Shown: positions 24,731 to 34,377 of the stretch, one piece after another
How the letters are laid out: every line of letters starts with the position of its first letter
Position numbering within the stretch: the first letter of the stretch is position 1
DNA from: Delphinus delphis
Lineage: Eukaryota > Chordata > Mammalia > Artiodactyla > Delphinidae
NCBI RefSeq assembly: GCF_949987515.2
Contig: NC_082689.1
Span: forward strand, 103,578,957-103,642,956
Direction: 5' to 3'
Length of the DNA stretch: 64,000 bases
Notes under the pieces: generated by a model
Seen by the model: the letters and a program-made list of their open reading frames with translations, nothing else
What the model was told of the DNA's origin: nothing
Database searches by the model: none
Translations under genes and position numbers: made by a program

Positions 24731-26764
24731 CCTCCTTCCCTTTAAAACACACTGTTCTCCTCCCAGCTTTGGTGGAGCCATGCCTCAGGAGTCACATTCC
24801 AAGAAACTGGAAAACAAATACTAAATGAATATAATCCATCATTTGTGAATACTCTAACCCTTGCCTTCTACTGAAGCTTTACTGTAAAGCTTTTTATTGA
24901 TTTTCACATTTTAATGGTTAGGTTACTCTTAGAAATTAGAGGTTTAGTTTATACCAAGAAATATTAAACTATTATCCACACCTACCAGGCAAGAACTGCT
25001 TTCACCTGTTAATATAATTTGCCCGTCTGGCTTTCCACTGAGACCCAGCAAGTGAAGCCTGTGAGTAGTCAAAACTGGCAACCCAAGGATGTGAGGGCAA
25101 GCTGCAATAATGATAATGGCCTCTCCACTAACTAGGACGGTCGATCAGGCTAACGAGCTGGCTCATCAGGTTCCCATCTTCCCTTAACATATCAGGTGTT
25201 CTGTTTCCAAGGCCGGGGGTGTAACAAAGAGACTACACGGCCCTTGCACAAGAGTTCATCTACTTTAACCCACAGTTTCACATTCAGTTCTAATAAACTT
25301 AGTTTCTAAGTTCATGGCTAATCAGAAGGAATATGTTTCATAGAGAAAAAAGCACTCTGTTCATTCACCCAAAATTTAAGTGCCTAACAAGTGCCAGGCA
25401 CTTGGAGACGGAGCGTTGATTTATACACAGTGATCCCTGTCTTCCCTGGCTTACGTAGGCAAGGGGGCTCAGACAGTAGAAGAGTAAACTAAAATAAATA
25501 TAAATGTAAAGAAAATAATTACAAAAAATAATTACAAACTGTGATTGTTGCTAAAAGGATATAAACAGAGCCAACGAACTTGTCTTTTCACGGGATATGA
25601 AGAGCAATTTCCTTTCCAGTACTGTCAAAACATAGAATTAAAAAATTCATACAATTTATTAACCCCAAATACACTCTAAAATTTACTTTTAAAAATTAAA
25701 TCCCAGCTGCTGACTTGTTACCCTCTATGCTAAAAGCTGAATGGCATTTCAAATCCCTAGACTAGAGATGGTAATGCAGGGCATAAGGCAGTATTTCCAC
25801 AGATGGAGGTTACAAAAAATAGGTCACTGAGAAGTGAGGGAAGGAAGCAGTAAGACAAAAAGCATGCCTTCAGCTATTTCAAAACTTGGCCTAGGCTGGG
25901 CCCTCTAACAAGGAAAAACACTCTTCTCCTCCTTGTCAAGATCACATAGCACCCTGCTCCCTGGGATCCACAATCCCTACTAGTTCCATACTTTAGTTGC
26001 TTTAAGCAACTTTTATAGACTAACCTGGGCACAAAACCACCATGTGCAAGGTTGGTTTTTAAGGAAAGTGGAGTATCTTCCAAAAAAAGGAACCAACAAA
26101 TCAACCCCACTTAAACTGGAGACTGCCAAGTTAATTTAAAACACTAGCCGTGCTCTCTGCAATGTTTAGCTCCATTCAGAACTCAATCACACCAGCCAAC
26201 CTTGGAGGAATATAAACAAAATTACATTATCAGAGGTACCTAACCTTTTCAGATGTGCCAAACACAATAACCTCGTGTTAAAACCTACTGACTGGAAGAT
26301 ATATTTGACTGCAAATCTGACCCACACAGGGAATAATCTGAATTTCCATCAAGAAGGCTGTAAGCACCAGATGATGGAGCAAAAGTGAATCCAAGCTCCA
26401 TCTGAGCCTAGGAGTGAAGACAGTTCTGAACTGTCATTTTGGAAGACACTCACATCTCTTACAATTCAAATGTAATTTCCCCAAAGTTAATTCCAAAATT
26501 TTTGTTAGTTTGGCTTTGCTTTCTCAAACAAGATTATTCATTGACTTGAAGACTAGATGTGTTCCCTGCTATTGCATCTCCACTTCTTCCCTTTTCACAA
26601 AGCCTGACCTCTGTTACGAACTTATATCTGAAAGCTTCTACCTAGACTTTCTTTAGTCTAAACACCTCAGCTATAAATTAATGGCACGGGGGAGAGGGGG
26701 GCTGGGGGCGTGGATCCGTACTCCACTCATCTCGTTACAAATTAGGAATTGGAGAGGAATGGTC
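24731..26764. other. Noncoding sequence upstream of DBI
   Basis: No coding exon was recognised on either strand. Around 25370-25560 the wording 'gtgcctaacaagtgccaggc' and a following AT-rich stretch mark an old interspersed repeat of unassigned family. If the divergent neighbour C2orf76 is present, its introns would cover this stretch on the minus strand (inference from synteny). Confidence 0.4.
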
Positions 26765-27400
26765 TCTTTTTTGAAAGCTCTCCAGAGAATTATTTTCCAT
26801 CAATTCCCTCCTTGCACCCAGCTCCTTTGTAACCGCTGCCACAAAATTCTCCCTTTGGGTCTCTTAGGCATCACCCTCAAACTCTCCCATCCACCTGTGC
26901 TGTTCCGTTCTCCCATGGAGAACATCGGCCTCTGTAACAACCTTGCAAAGCTGCCCCCCTCAGTCTCCTCATTCTCTGCTCAGAAGCCTCTAACTTCCCA
27001 TTTCACTCAGAATAAAAGTCAAAGTTCTGCATCATGTAGCCAGCCTGCCACCTCCTTAACTCTCCAGCCTCATCTCCTAACTTTCCCTCACTCCCTGCTC
27101 ACACATTTACACTAACTTTCTGCCTGGAATGCTCCCTCCTCTCCTTGAGGGGCTCTCTCAAATGTTACCTTCCCTTAACCCTCCACCCGCCCCCCCCACC
27201 ATGTAAAACTGCAAACTTCCAACTCCCTATCCCCCTAGCAAACTATTTAACTGATGTTATTCACTACTAGCCCCAATGTAAGTTCCAGGAATGCAAGGAT
27301 TTATCTGTTTTATTCACTGCTGTATTCCCAAGGTCTAGAACTGCGCAAGATACCCGACCATTCAGTACGCATTCATGAATGAAGGAGTCATTTACTTAAC
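26765..27400 (+). mobile_element. L2 LINE, 3' end
   Basis: Pyrimidine-rich plus-strand L2: 'ctccagcctcatctcctaac' near 27062, 'tctgcctggaatgctccctc' near 27120, 'atgcaaggatttatctg' near 27293 and an end near 27390. Degraded and noncoding. It lies directly upstream of the DBI CpG island. Confidence 0.75.
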
Positions 27401-27924
27401 AGATATCTGCTGAGCACCTAGTCCGGGCCAAGTTTGTTAAGTCCAGACAAATAAAACACTGTCCCTGACTTTGACGCACCAGATGGATTACTGCACACAA
27501 ACAAAACAGGACTGCAAACTACGGCCACCAGCAAGCCACAGAACGTGCCAAAAATTCAAAGGAAGAGGTCTCGGTTTTGCCCTTCGGGAACACAGTCCAG
27601 CTTCCCACCCTCGCGAGATTCTCCAGGGACCATCGCCAGAGGGCCTCTTCTGGTCCCCTGAGCGGGGTGGGACCCTCGCCCTCCCCAAGCCCGAGAGGTT
27701 ACTTGTCCAACGGTGCAACTTCCGGCCGGACACAAGATTTAATAAAACAAATTTTAAAACCTCCGCCCTTCAGCTTCCACCCCCCCTCTCCTCTGCCTCG
27801 CAGGTCACCCCCTTCAGTGGCCCGCAACCGAATCCTCACCACGACCTGACCGCCCTCACAATGGAAAGCGCCCTACTTCCGCAGTCCCCACCTGCTCCCG
27901 GCGTCCCCTGCGTCTCCTCCCTGG

Positions 27925-27936
27925 TGCGCATGCGCG
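27925..27936. promoter_or_regulatory. NRF1-type binding site
   Basis: 'tgcgcatgcgcg' is a match to the palindromic NRF1 consensus (YGCGCAYGCGCR). It lies about 220 bases before the DBI ATG, within the CpG island, and NRF1 sites are common in bidirectional housekeeping promoters. Confidence 0.7.
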
Positions 27937-28012
27937 AGCAAACCCTCCTGCGTTGCGGAGAGGCAGGCCGTGAGCGAGGCTGGGCACGCCCCCAGCGTAC
28001 AGCTGGCTCCTG

Positions 28013-28017
28013 ATTGG
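28013..28017 (-). promoter_or_regulatory. Inverted CCAAT box
   Basis: 'gattggc' is a reversed CCAAT (NF-Y type) about 140 bases before the DBI start codon, a position typical for TATA-less promoters. Confidence 0.6.
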
Positions 28018-28156
28018 CTGCCTCTTGCTCTCCTGAGCGCTGTTGGGGAGGCCTGCGGCTGCGCCTCTGAAGGCGCTGGCAGTTGACTCTTGTGCGACTG
28101 CTTACTGCTCCTCGCCGTCTTCGCGGGCTTCCTGGAATCGTTGCAACGCCGCCGGC

Positions 28157-28165
28157 ATGTCTCAG
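28157..28165 (+). CDS. DBI: DBI coding exon 1 (Met-Ser-Gln)
   Basis: Only three codons are coded in this exon, followed by the donor 'gtataa' at 28166. The same three-codon first coding exon is known for the main human DBI isoform. The 5' UTR lies in the CpG island; its start cannot be fixed from sequence. Confidence 0.95.
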
Positions 28166-31100
28166 GTATAACGTGTGCCCAGCCTAGCTGCGAAGGTGCC
28201 ACGGGGCGGGAGGCTGGCGCGGGGATCATCCCGCAGACACAACCCTGCAAGGTCTTTAACTTCCGGCTCTGCTGTTCTTCCTGGACCCATGCCCAGCGCA
28301 CTCTTTGGACAGAGAGCCCTGTAAGCGGAACTTTCCGTGTTTGGACTCACAACACCGCTTCTTAGCCCGCAACTGCTGGCAAGGTGCCCATGGGGAGGAC
28401 TTCGCAGTGAAGCAGGAATTGGGGTTGGAGGCGAGGGTCCTAGGAAGACAGATAGGATGTAGTGGGTTACATGGATCGAAAGAGTAAGGGGACCGTGTGC
28501 CCCATTCGGAAGGACACGGCAGGAGTAGGGGCGCCATACAGAGTGGAGAAGCAAGGAGGCTGTGGTTGAGAGCTTGGAGGTCAGGGAAAGTAGGGGCTGA
28601 GTGTCCGGCGTGAGGAGGGGTGACCTAGAGGTCTTTCCCTCCTTCGACTGTAGACGCTTTTCTGGGACCTAGCAGTGTGGGGCGACCTTTGGCTCCTCTA
28701 CCCTCCCTCCAGTCAGGCACTGGGTCAGAGGTCGGCGCTGGATGCCCTCTCTCAGGGGGAGGGGGCCAGCGGGCTCTGGCCGCTGACACCGCTGCGCTCA
28801 TGCCCTGTTCCTTTCTCAGCTATTTCAGTCACGCAGTGCCAGCCCTATCCGCAAGTCAGGGCTGTCCTGGGACCCTGTTCTGGCCAGGGAGTTGGCCACG
28901 CTGCCTTTTCTGTGAAGTGTATGCCCACTGCAGGCAGTCGTAGGCTGTCTCCTTCACCTCTGTTTCCAGTACCTGATACCTAGTATAGTGAGAGAGCCCG
29001 ATGCATAGGTGTTCATCAAATGAGTGAACCGATGTGCTTCCCCTCCTGGTTTTGCTGAATCTTTCTAGCCGTGCTGTTGAGTTGAGGAAAGACTGCTTTT
29101 CCTCTCCTGCACTGCAAGAGCGAGTGCTGCCTTTCCAGCCCCCCCATCCCCACTACTGTGCTCTATTCAGGCCTCTTCTCTCCCTCGACTTTAGGCTGAG
29201 TTTGAGAAAGCTGCTGAGGAAGTTAAGCACCTCAAGACCAAGCCAGCAGACGATGAGATGCTGTTCATCTACAGCCACTACAAACAAGCAACTATGGGTG
29301 ACATAAATATAGGTATGCTGAGGTTCATCAAATGAGTGAGGGCCGAGACTCATCAAAGCAGGCTCAGCAGCCTTGGTTGGTGCTGGAACTCTTAATCCCT
29401 GGGTGGGAACCTCACTCTCAAAACCACCCACAGCCCTACTGCCCTACTCTTAAGGCAGTTCATGGGATTCCTGAGGTTTAAGCTGGGAGAGGTTCCCCAG
29501 AGATCATGTTCCTGGATGGGGTTCACAGACCCTGTACTGTTCTTGGTTTCTTGGTGGCTCATATAGCAGTATTCAAATCCTAGTTTGGGAAGAACTTTAT
29601 TCATTCCAGCATTTTCCATCTATTTGGGAGGAAGCAAAGATCCCAGCTTGGGAGAAATTTGCTCCAAGCTCTCAGATCAGTAGTAGTTCTGTTGAACCAT
29701 ACTGCTTCCACCCCAGATGGGCAGGATCAAAGTCAGAGCACTCAGCAGCTAGGCCAAGCCTGATGGCGGGAGCAGAGAAGCAGCTGGCTTCCTGCGGCAG
29801 GTCGGAAGCGTTTTTGCTGATAGCAGTTCCAGATGACCATTTGGCCCCTGTCAGAAAATCTTGGTATGGATTTTGAGGCCTTGGTTTGGACAACCATATT
29901 CTGCAATCCTGTCTTTTCTGCCTTGGACAGTTTTCATTCTGCCCATAAGTTCCTGAAACTCAGGAGTATATGGCAACAGCACGATGCAGTCTATGAAAGG
30001 ATTCAGAGGTGGTGGCCATAGTAGCGTAGAAGGAGGTCACCCCGCCCCTGTTCAGGAGGGCAAGTGTAGCCCCCAGTTCCACTGCAGTTGGGGTAGAAGG
30101 TGGAGCTGGTGGGCTGGCTGCTAAGGATCCTGGGCAGTGCCAGATCAAAGATTACAGGGCGGGCTTAGTTCAGAAAGGTCTTGTGGTGAAGGTGAGTTTT
30201 ACCCTGGGTTTATAAACTCTGCATCTTCCTAGGGAGGCAGGAGAGATGAAATGGGGGTGACCAGAATGGCTGAGAAGCTTTTCTGACAAACACAGTTTTC
30301 ACAGAGACTGGCCTCTGCCCTGCTTTCACATAAGTATAGGTAGACTGGCTTGGGAATCTTATCACTTCCTGATTAGCTCCCTCTAGGGCTGCACTGTCCA
30401 ATACGGTAGCCACTAGCCACATGCAGCTATCTAAATTTAAATGGCAAATACTTAAATAAAATCAACAGGCCAGTCCCCAGTCACACAAGCCACATTCCAG
30501 GTGCTCAGCTGCCATAAGTGGCAGGTGGCCCCTGAGTTGGACAGTGCAAATGTACAACCTTTCCATCATCACGAAAGGGCTGTTAGGATGTGCAGTTCTA
30601 GGATTCTGTTGATGATCCTGCAGGCGCAGTCTCGCTCAGGTATCCCTGGGAATGCTTCCTGGCAAGCACTTGAGGGGAGACTTGATGTTTCTCAGACACA
30701 GTGGTCCAGGCTATGGGCACTGCGATCGTTCCCCTTGGCTTTCTTCTCAGTGTGGCAGTGAACGAGGTCAGCAGGGAAGTAGTAAGTGTGTTTTCCAAGT
30801 GCAACTGATAACAGGTCTATATGTGTAAACCCATGGTATAACTTAAAGGAATCTTGCCCTCATGAACAGAATTCCCACAAAACAACAAGAAATAGACTAA
30901 CAATTTGGTAGCAGAATGGGGCAAGGATATGAACAGACAGTTCACAGAAAAGGACACCCAGAAAACTGATAATAATGTGGGAGAGAAATTGGGTGGGAAA
31001 AGTGGGAGGAAACTTCATAGTATTCCCCTTGTGGTGTTTGAATTTTAAACCAGATGAATGGATTATAGTACTTGTTTAAAAAAAAAAGAAAAAAAAATTA

Positions 31101-32849
31101 AAGTACGGTTTTTAAAAGAAATTTTGGAGTTATTTAACTTATAAGACAAGGACTCTCTAGTAATGAGAACAGTTTTCCTCCTACTTTCTCTAATTTTAAA
31201 TTTGGATTTCTGTACATGTGGGTTTCTGAAGGCAGAACCCGCCGTACTAGACCCATTTAACTCCATAGCAGAGCCTAGAAGGAATAGTGTAATAAAATAT
31301 AGCTTTCATGGCAAGAAGATTGATAAAGTTCCTTATTAGAACTTGCAGCAGGTCTCATGTCTTTCCCTCTCTTGTTTAAGAACGGCCTGGAATGTTGGAC
31401 CTCAAAGGCAAGGCCAAGTGGGATGCCTGGAATGAGCTGAAAGGTAATTGTTCTAATATGTTTCCCTCATTTGGGAAGCCTAGTAATGAAATACTCTTCA
31501 TTAAGGAGTATAAGGGGTGAAGAGAGAGAACACAGTGGATGAGGCACATGCTGGGGAACCAGTTTGACCGGGGCCAGAATGGAAAAAAAACTGGGCCGCC
31601 TACTTATTCTTCTAATACCATTTATGCCTTTTCCAAAAACACCATCTCTGAGTCATGGTATCATCTGGAGAGAGGAGGGGCTGGGGACCAGGCCACTAAC
31701 AGACTGGGAGGTGATAAGAGTTGGCTTGGCCTTTATATGTATTTAGAATAAGGGGTGGTTTCCTGTCCAAACCTCCCTCTCCCCCACAAGGCCAGGCAGT
31801 GACCCTCTAGCCCAAGCAGCCCTCCCCGGTTCCCTTCCAGCCAGAAAGGCACCTAAAAAAAAGGAATGAACTAATGCGTGGCAAGCTGCTGGCACATCGT
31901 AGCCTTGGTGAATGGAGCTATTATGCGCTAAGCAACAGCAGGCAAGAAGTATCCCAGCTCTGACTTAATCACGTGCCACCTGCAGCCGTAAGACCCAAAA
32001 GTTGGCACTAAAGTGCCTGCCAGCTTTTGTGCCCTCGCTAGCTTGTTTCTGAATAAGCCCTCTGTCTTCCTGCAAATGAGAAACACTTGAATTCAAAAGG
32101 GGCCAGGATACAAAAAATACACTCCTAGGATTTGCAAGTAACTGGAAGAGGAATGCCCGTCTGACTGTCCATTCTCATTGGGCATTTCCATACCATTCCC
32201 AGGCCCCATGTACTTGCCCTTGCTCCAGAACACACTCTGATTCTCAGTGAATATCTCTCCTTCACCGTAGAATCCAGGACTCTGGGCATCACTGTCTCTG
32301 AGGGGTATCGCCAGTGTCCCCTATATTCCCCTCCGAGAGCCAGCTGCTGTGCTCAGAGTCCTCAGAACTTTTCTCATAGCTTCTCTCTGGGGAGTAGAGG
32401 GTGCCTGGCTTTGTTTTTTCCCTGGCAGCTTAACAGCTCTGGGAGATAAGAGCCCGATAGAGAAATAGGTGATAGGTCAAAGCCAACTGTGAAAGTCAGC
32501 AGGACCAATAGTCACTGCAGCTCCCCATGTTAGGCTTGACATGACAGTAGGGGGACTCACATCGGCTCAGTGCTTTATGGAGCATTGCCTGTGGATCAGG
32601 CTTCTCGAGGACTTGAAGTCAAATCCTGGCCAGGTCTGTGAGGTGTAGGTAGGAGCACCACCACCCGCTTCACAGGTGAGAAATTGAGCCTCAGAACGTT
32701 AAACCAGGGCTCTAAAGTCTGCTACCTTTCTACCATGCTGCCTCTGTGACAAATAATCTTGTTGATGCCTTACAGGGACTTCCAGGGAAGATGCCATGAA
32801 AGCTTATGTCGACAAAGTAGAAGAACTAAAGAAAAAATATGGAATATAA
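28157..32849 (+). CDS. DBI: DBI, acyl-CoA-binding protein (join of four exons)
   Basis: Coding exons 28157-28165, 29195-29312, 31381-31443 and 32776-32849 give 264 bases: 87 codons plus stop, the normal length of mammalian ACBP. The protein is a small cytosolic four-helix bundle that binds medium- and long-chain acyl-CoA esters and is also the precursor of endozepine peptides. All introns are GT-AG. Without the initiator Met, the acyl-CoA contacts Tyr28, Lys32, Lys54 and Tyr73 are kept, as are Phe5, Ala9, Leu25 and Tyr31. The peptide ODN (residues 33-50) reads [18 protein letters not shown], with Met36 and Ile41 unlike the human and bovine residues I remember, and basic residues before and after it. 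The start follows 'gccggc', with G at -3. Nothing suggests loss of function. Confidence 0.97.
28675..28730 (+). pseudogene. DBI: Decayed alternative first exon of DBI
   Basis: The sequence codes W-G-D-L-W-L-L from 28678, the opening I remember from the long human DBI isoform (Met-Trp-Gly-Asp-Leu-Trp-Leu-Leu), but the Met codon at 28675 is GTG. The exon end G-T-G-S-E (28716-28730) is in another frame, so an indel lies between. Only the second frame is in phase with exon 2. A GT follows at 28731. The exon could therefore be transcribed but could not make the long isoform. The comparison with human is from memory. Confidence 0.8.
28955..29032 (+). mobile_element. L2 3' end fragment in DBI intron 1
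   Basis: 'cagtacctgatacctagtat' then 'ggtgttcatcaaatgagtga' is the usual end of an L2 element, plus strand. Short and diverged. Confidence 0.6.
29195..29312 (+). CDS. DBI: DBI coding exon 2
   Basis: 118 bases between 'cgactttag' and 'gtatgc'. It codes from Ala3 to Ile41 (numbered without Met) and contains helices 1 and 2 with Tyr28, Tyr31 and Lys32. Codon 41 is ATA (Ile) where Thr is usual; the exon ends one base into the next codon. Confidence 0.97.
30384..30590. mobile_element. hAT-like MITE in DBI intron 2
   Basis: 'cactgtccaatacggtagcc' with 'actagccacatgcagctat', and a reverse-related end with 'ttggacagtgcaaatg'. These paired inverted segments are those of a common mammalian Charlie-type (hAT) nonautonomous element. 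The subfamily is not assigned. Confidence 0.65.
30870..30980 (+). mobile_element. Small L1 ORF2 fragment
   Basis: 'gcaaggatatgaacagacag' followed by 'ttcacagaaaaggacaccc' is the typical L1 ORF2 C-terminal wording. About 110 bases, very degraded. Confidence 0.6.
31381..31443 (+). CDS. DBI: DBI coding exon 3
   Basis: 63 bases, phase 1 to phase 1. It codes Glu42 to Lys62 plus the first base of Gly63, including Lys54 and the conserved K-W-D-A-W block. The donor is 'gtaatt'. Confidence 0.97.
31444..32775 (+). other. DBI: DBI intron 3
   Basis: A 1.3-kb intron ending 'gccttacag'. A minus-strand MIR (32560-32755) lies just before the acceptor. Nothing else was recognised. Confidence 0.85.
32560..32755 (-). 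mobile_element. MIR SINE in DBI intron 3
   Basis: 'cttcacaggtgagaaattga' with 'gcctcagaacgtt' is the reversed MIR core, and 'ctaccatgctgcctctgtg' its reversed start. Diverged. Confidence 0.7.
32776..32849 (+). CDS. DBI: DBI coding exon 4 with stop
   Basis: 74 bases coding the end of Gly63 through Ile86 and the stop TAA (32847-32849). It holds Tyr73 and the basic C-terminus K-K-K-Y-G-I. Confidence 0.97.
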
Positions 32850-33065
32850 GGGACTGGGTTTGGCTGCCAGCCACACATTTCACCTAAACTGATCTAATAC
32901 CTTGTTTTTCTAATACTGTGGATGAAGTTAGTAAATAACTAGTTAACCCAGTTGCTCAAAATAGCCCAGGATATGACACTAACAGAATAGGCGCTGAAAT
33001 GGTTACTGATCCTTGCTGAGCAGTTTTTATCAATAGATCAATTAAAAGTATGTTTGTTACTTTAA
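32850..33065 (+). terminator. DBI: DBI 3' UTR and polyadenylation signal
   Basis: An AT-rich 3' UTR of about 210 bases. ATTAAA at 33041-33046 is the best signal, followed by the T/G-rich 'tatgtttgttac'. The cleavage site near 33062 is an estimate. Confidence 0.8.
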
Positions 33066-34144
33066 GTCTTTGATAACCTGGGTTCTTGAAATAATGTACT
33101 CTGTTGCGATCGCTCTTCCTCACTTTTTCTAACAGTTTCATCTGGAAGTGTTTGAGCTTACCCTTCTCACCCTCCTCTGTGCTCTGCTGGAGGGTGGGCA
33201 GGCACTCCCACCTGTTGAGACCTGGCATGTGCTCACCTCTTGTGTGGAGGAAAAGGATTATAGAAGTGGCCTTTCCCACCTCCTTCCCTCAACTCCAGCC
33301 ACACTGGTCAGGCGGGCTGAGATGTCAGTTTGCAGCTACTGCCAACCCTCTGTCAGGAACATTGCTGGCCGCAAGCTCTGAGGAAGGCAGGGTTGATGAG
33401 TGTCTGAGGTCTGTCTGAGGTCCAACCAGTCCATGGTTGCAGAGCAAACAAGCAAGGGTGGAAGCCCCAGTCAGGGTGCGATGTGCATCTGCAGGGAGCA
33501 TTCCCAGAGTCCGTGTGGAAGCTTGGCCACAGGCAGCTGGGCAGGCAAAAAACAAGTGGGGAAAGCGAGGGCTTAGCAGGGAGGAGGGCAGTCAGGACCT
33601 AGGAAGGGCAAGGGGTTAAGGTTGCAGAGAAGAAAGGCTGGAGCTTGACTTTGGAGGATGCAGCCGGTTGCATAGTAAAAAAGAAGAAAAGGAGACAGCT
33701 GTGAGACCCTCCCTGCCCCATGTTCCCTGTCAGTCACTTCCACAGTCCTACAGGGGAAGCACTCCTATTTCCATTTTGCGGGTGAGGTTGCTAAGGCCAA
33801 AAGGAATTCAGGAGAGGCTCTCTGAGGCCAGGAAGCTTAGTTCTCCCTTCCCGAGCCTGTACCCTGGTGTTAGACATAGTTCAGCCTTGCTCGACAGTGA
33901 GACCTGAGCATTACAGTGACTTGGCCAGGGTCACTCAGCTGGTAAAGAAACTCAGAACCAGCGTTCAGGTGCAGATCTCCCTGGTCCAGATACCTGTACC
34001 ATCCAAGGTGGCCTCACAGACATGAGCAGCATTGTGATGGGAGACACAGGAGCAGCAGGGAGGACAGGCGTCTGGTGGGGCTGGCGGACGGCAGGCCTTC
34101 AACGCCGAATGGGACTAGGTAGTGGAAAGTTGGTAACCAAGTTA
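33066..34144. other. Noncoding sequence downstream of DBI
   Basis: No gene was recognised. A minus-strand MIR-like piece lies at about 33740-34015 ('tttccattttgcgggtgagg', then 'cagtgacttggccagggtca'). Confidence 0.5.
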
Positions 34145-34156
34145 AAAAGTACAGAC

Positions 34157-34366
34157 TTTTTTTTTTTTTTTTTGCGGTACGCGGGCCTCTCACTGCTGTG
34201 GCCTCTCCCGTTGCGGAGCACAGGCTCCGGACGCGCAGGCTCAGCGGCCGTGGCTCACGGGCCCAGCTGCTTCGCGGCATGTGGGATCTTCCCGGACCGG
34301 GGCACGAACCCGTGTCCCCTGCATCGGCAGGCGGACTCTCAACCACTGCGCCACCAGGGAAGCCCC
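34157..34366 (-). mobile_element. Short CHR-type SINE
   Basis: Minus-strand copy with a T run at 34157-34173 and the head at the right end. The 11-bp repeat 'aaaagtacaga' flanks it (34145-34155 and 34367-34377). Confidence 0.95.
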
Positions 34367-34377
34367 AAAAGTACAGA

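Larger units (their letters stand above)
27550..28600. promoter_or_regulatory. DBI: CpG-rich promoter region of DBI (probably bidirectional)
   Basis: The richest stretch of CpG and GC in the window, ending at the DBI start codon and continuing into intron 1. There is no TATA box at a useful distance. It includes ETS-like 'cttccgg' at about 27720 and 'acttccg' at about 27886, an NRF1 palindrome, a GC/KLF-type 'acgccccca' at about 27987, and an inverted CCAAT box. In other mammals the divergent gene C2orf76 starts next to DBI, so minus-strand starts are plausible here; that part is inference. Confidence 0.8.
29313..31380 (+). other. DBI: DBI intron 2
   Basis: A 2-kb intron with a hAT-like MITE (30384-30590) and a small L1 fragment near 30870-30980. 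The rest, including 29330-30380, shows no other gene or named repeat. It ends with 'ttgtttaag' before exon 3. Confidence 0.85.

Noticed and set aside
27471..28301. Several frames of 80-180 codons in the CpG island
   Set aside because: High GC lowers stop frequency; the frames overlap on both strands and match neither C2orf76 nor DBI.
28675..28983. A plus-strand frame beginning in intron 1 of DBI as a separate gene
   Set aside because: There is no ATG at its start, and only its first codons match the known alternative DBI exon; the rest is intron.
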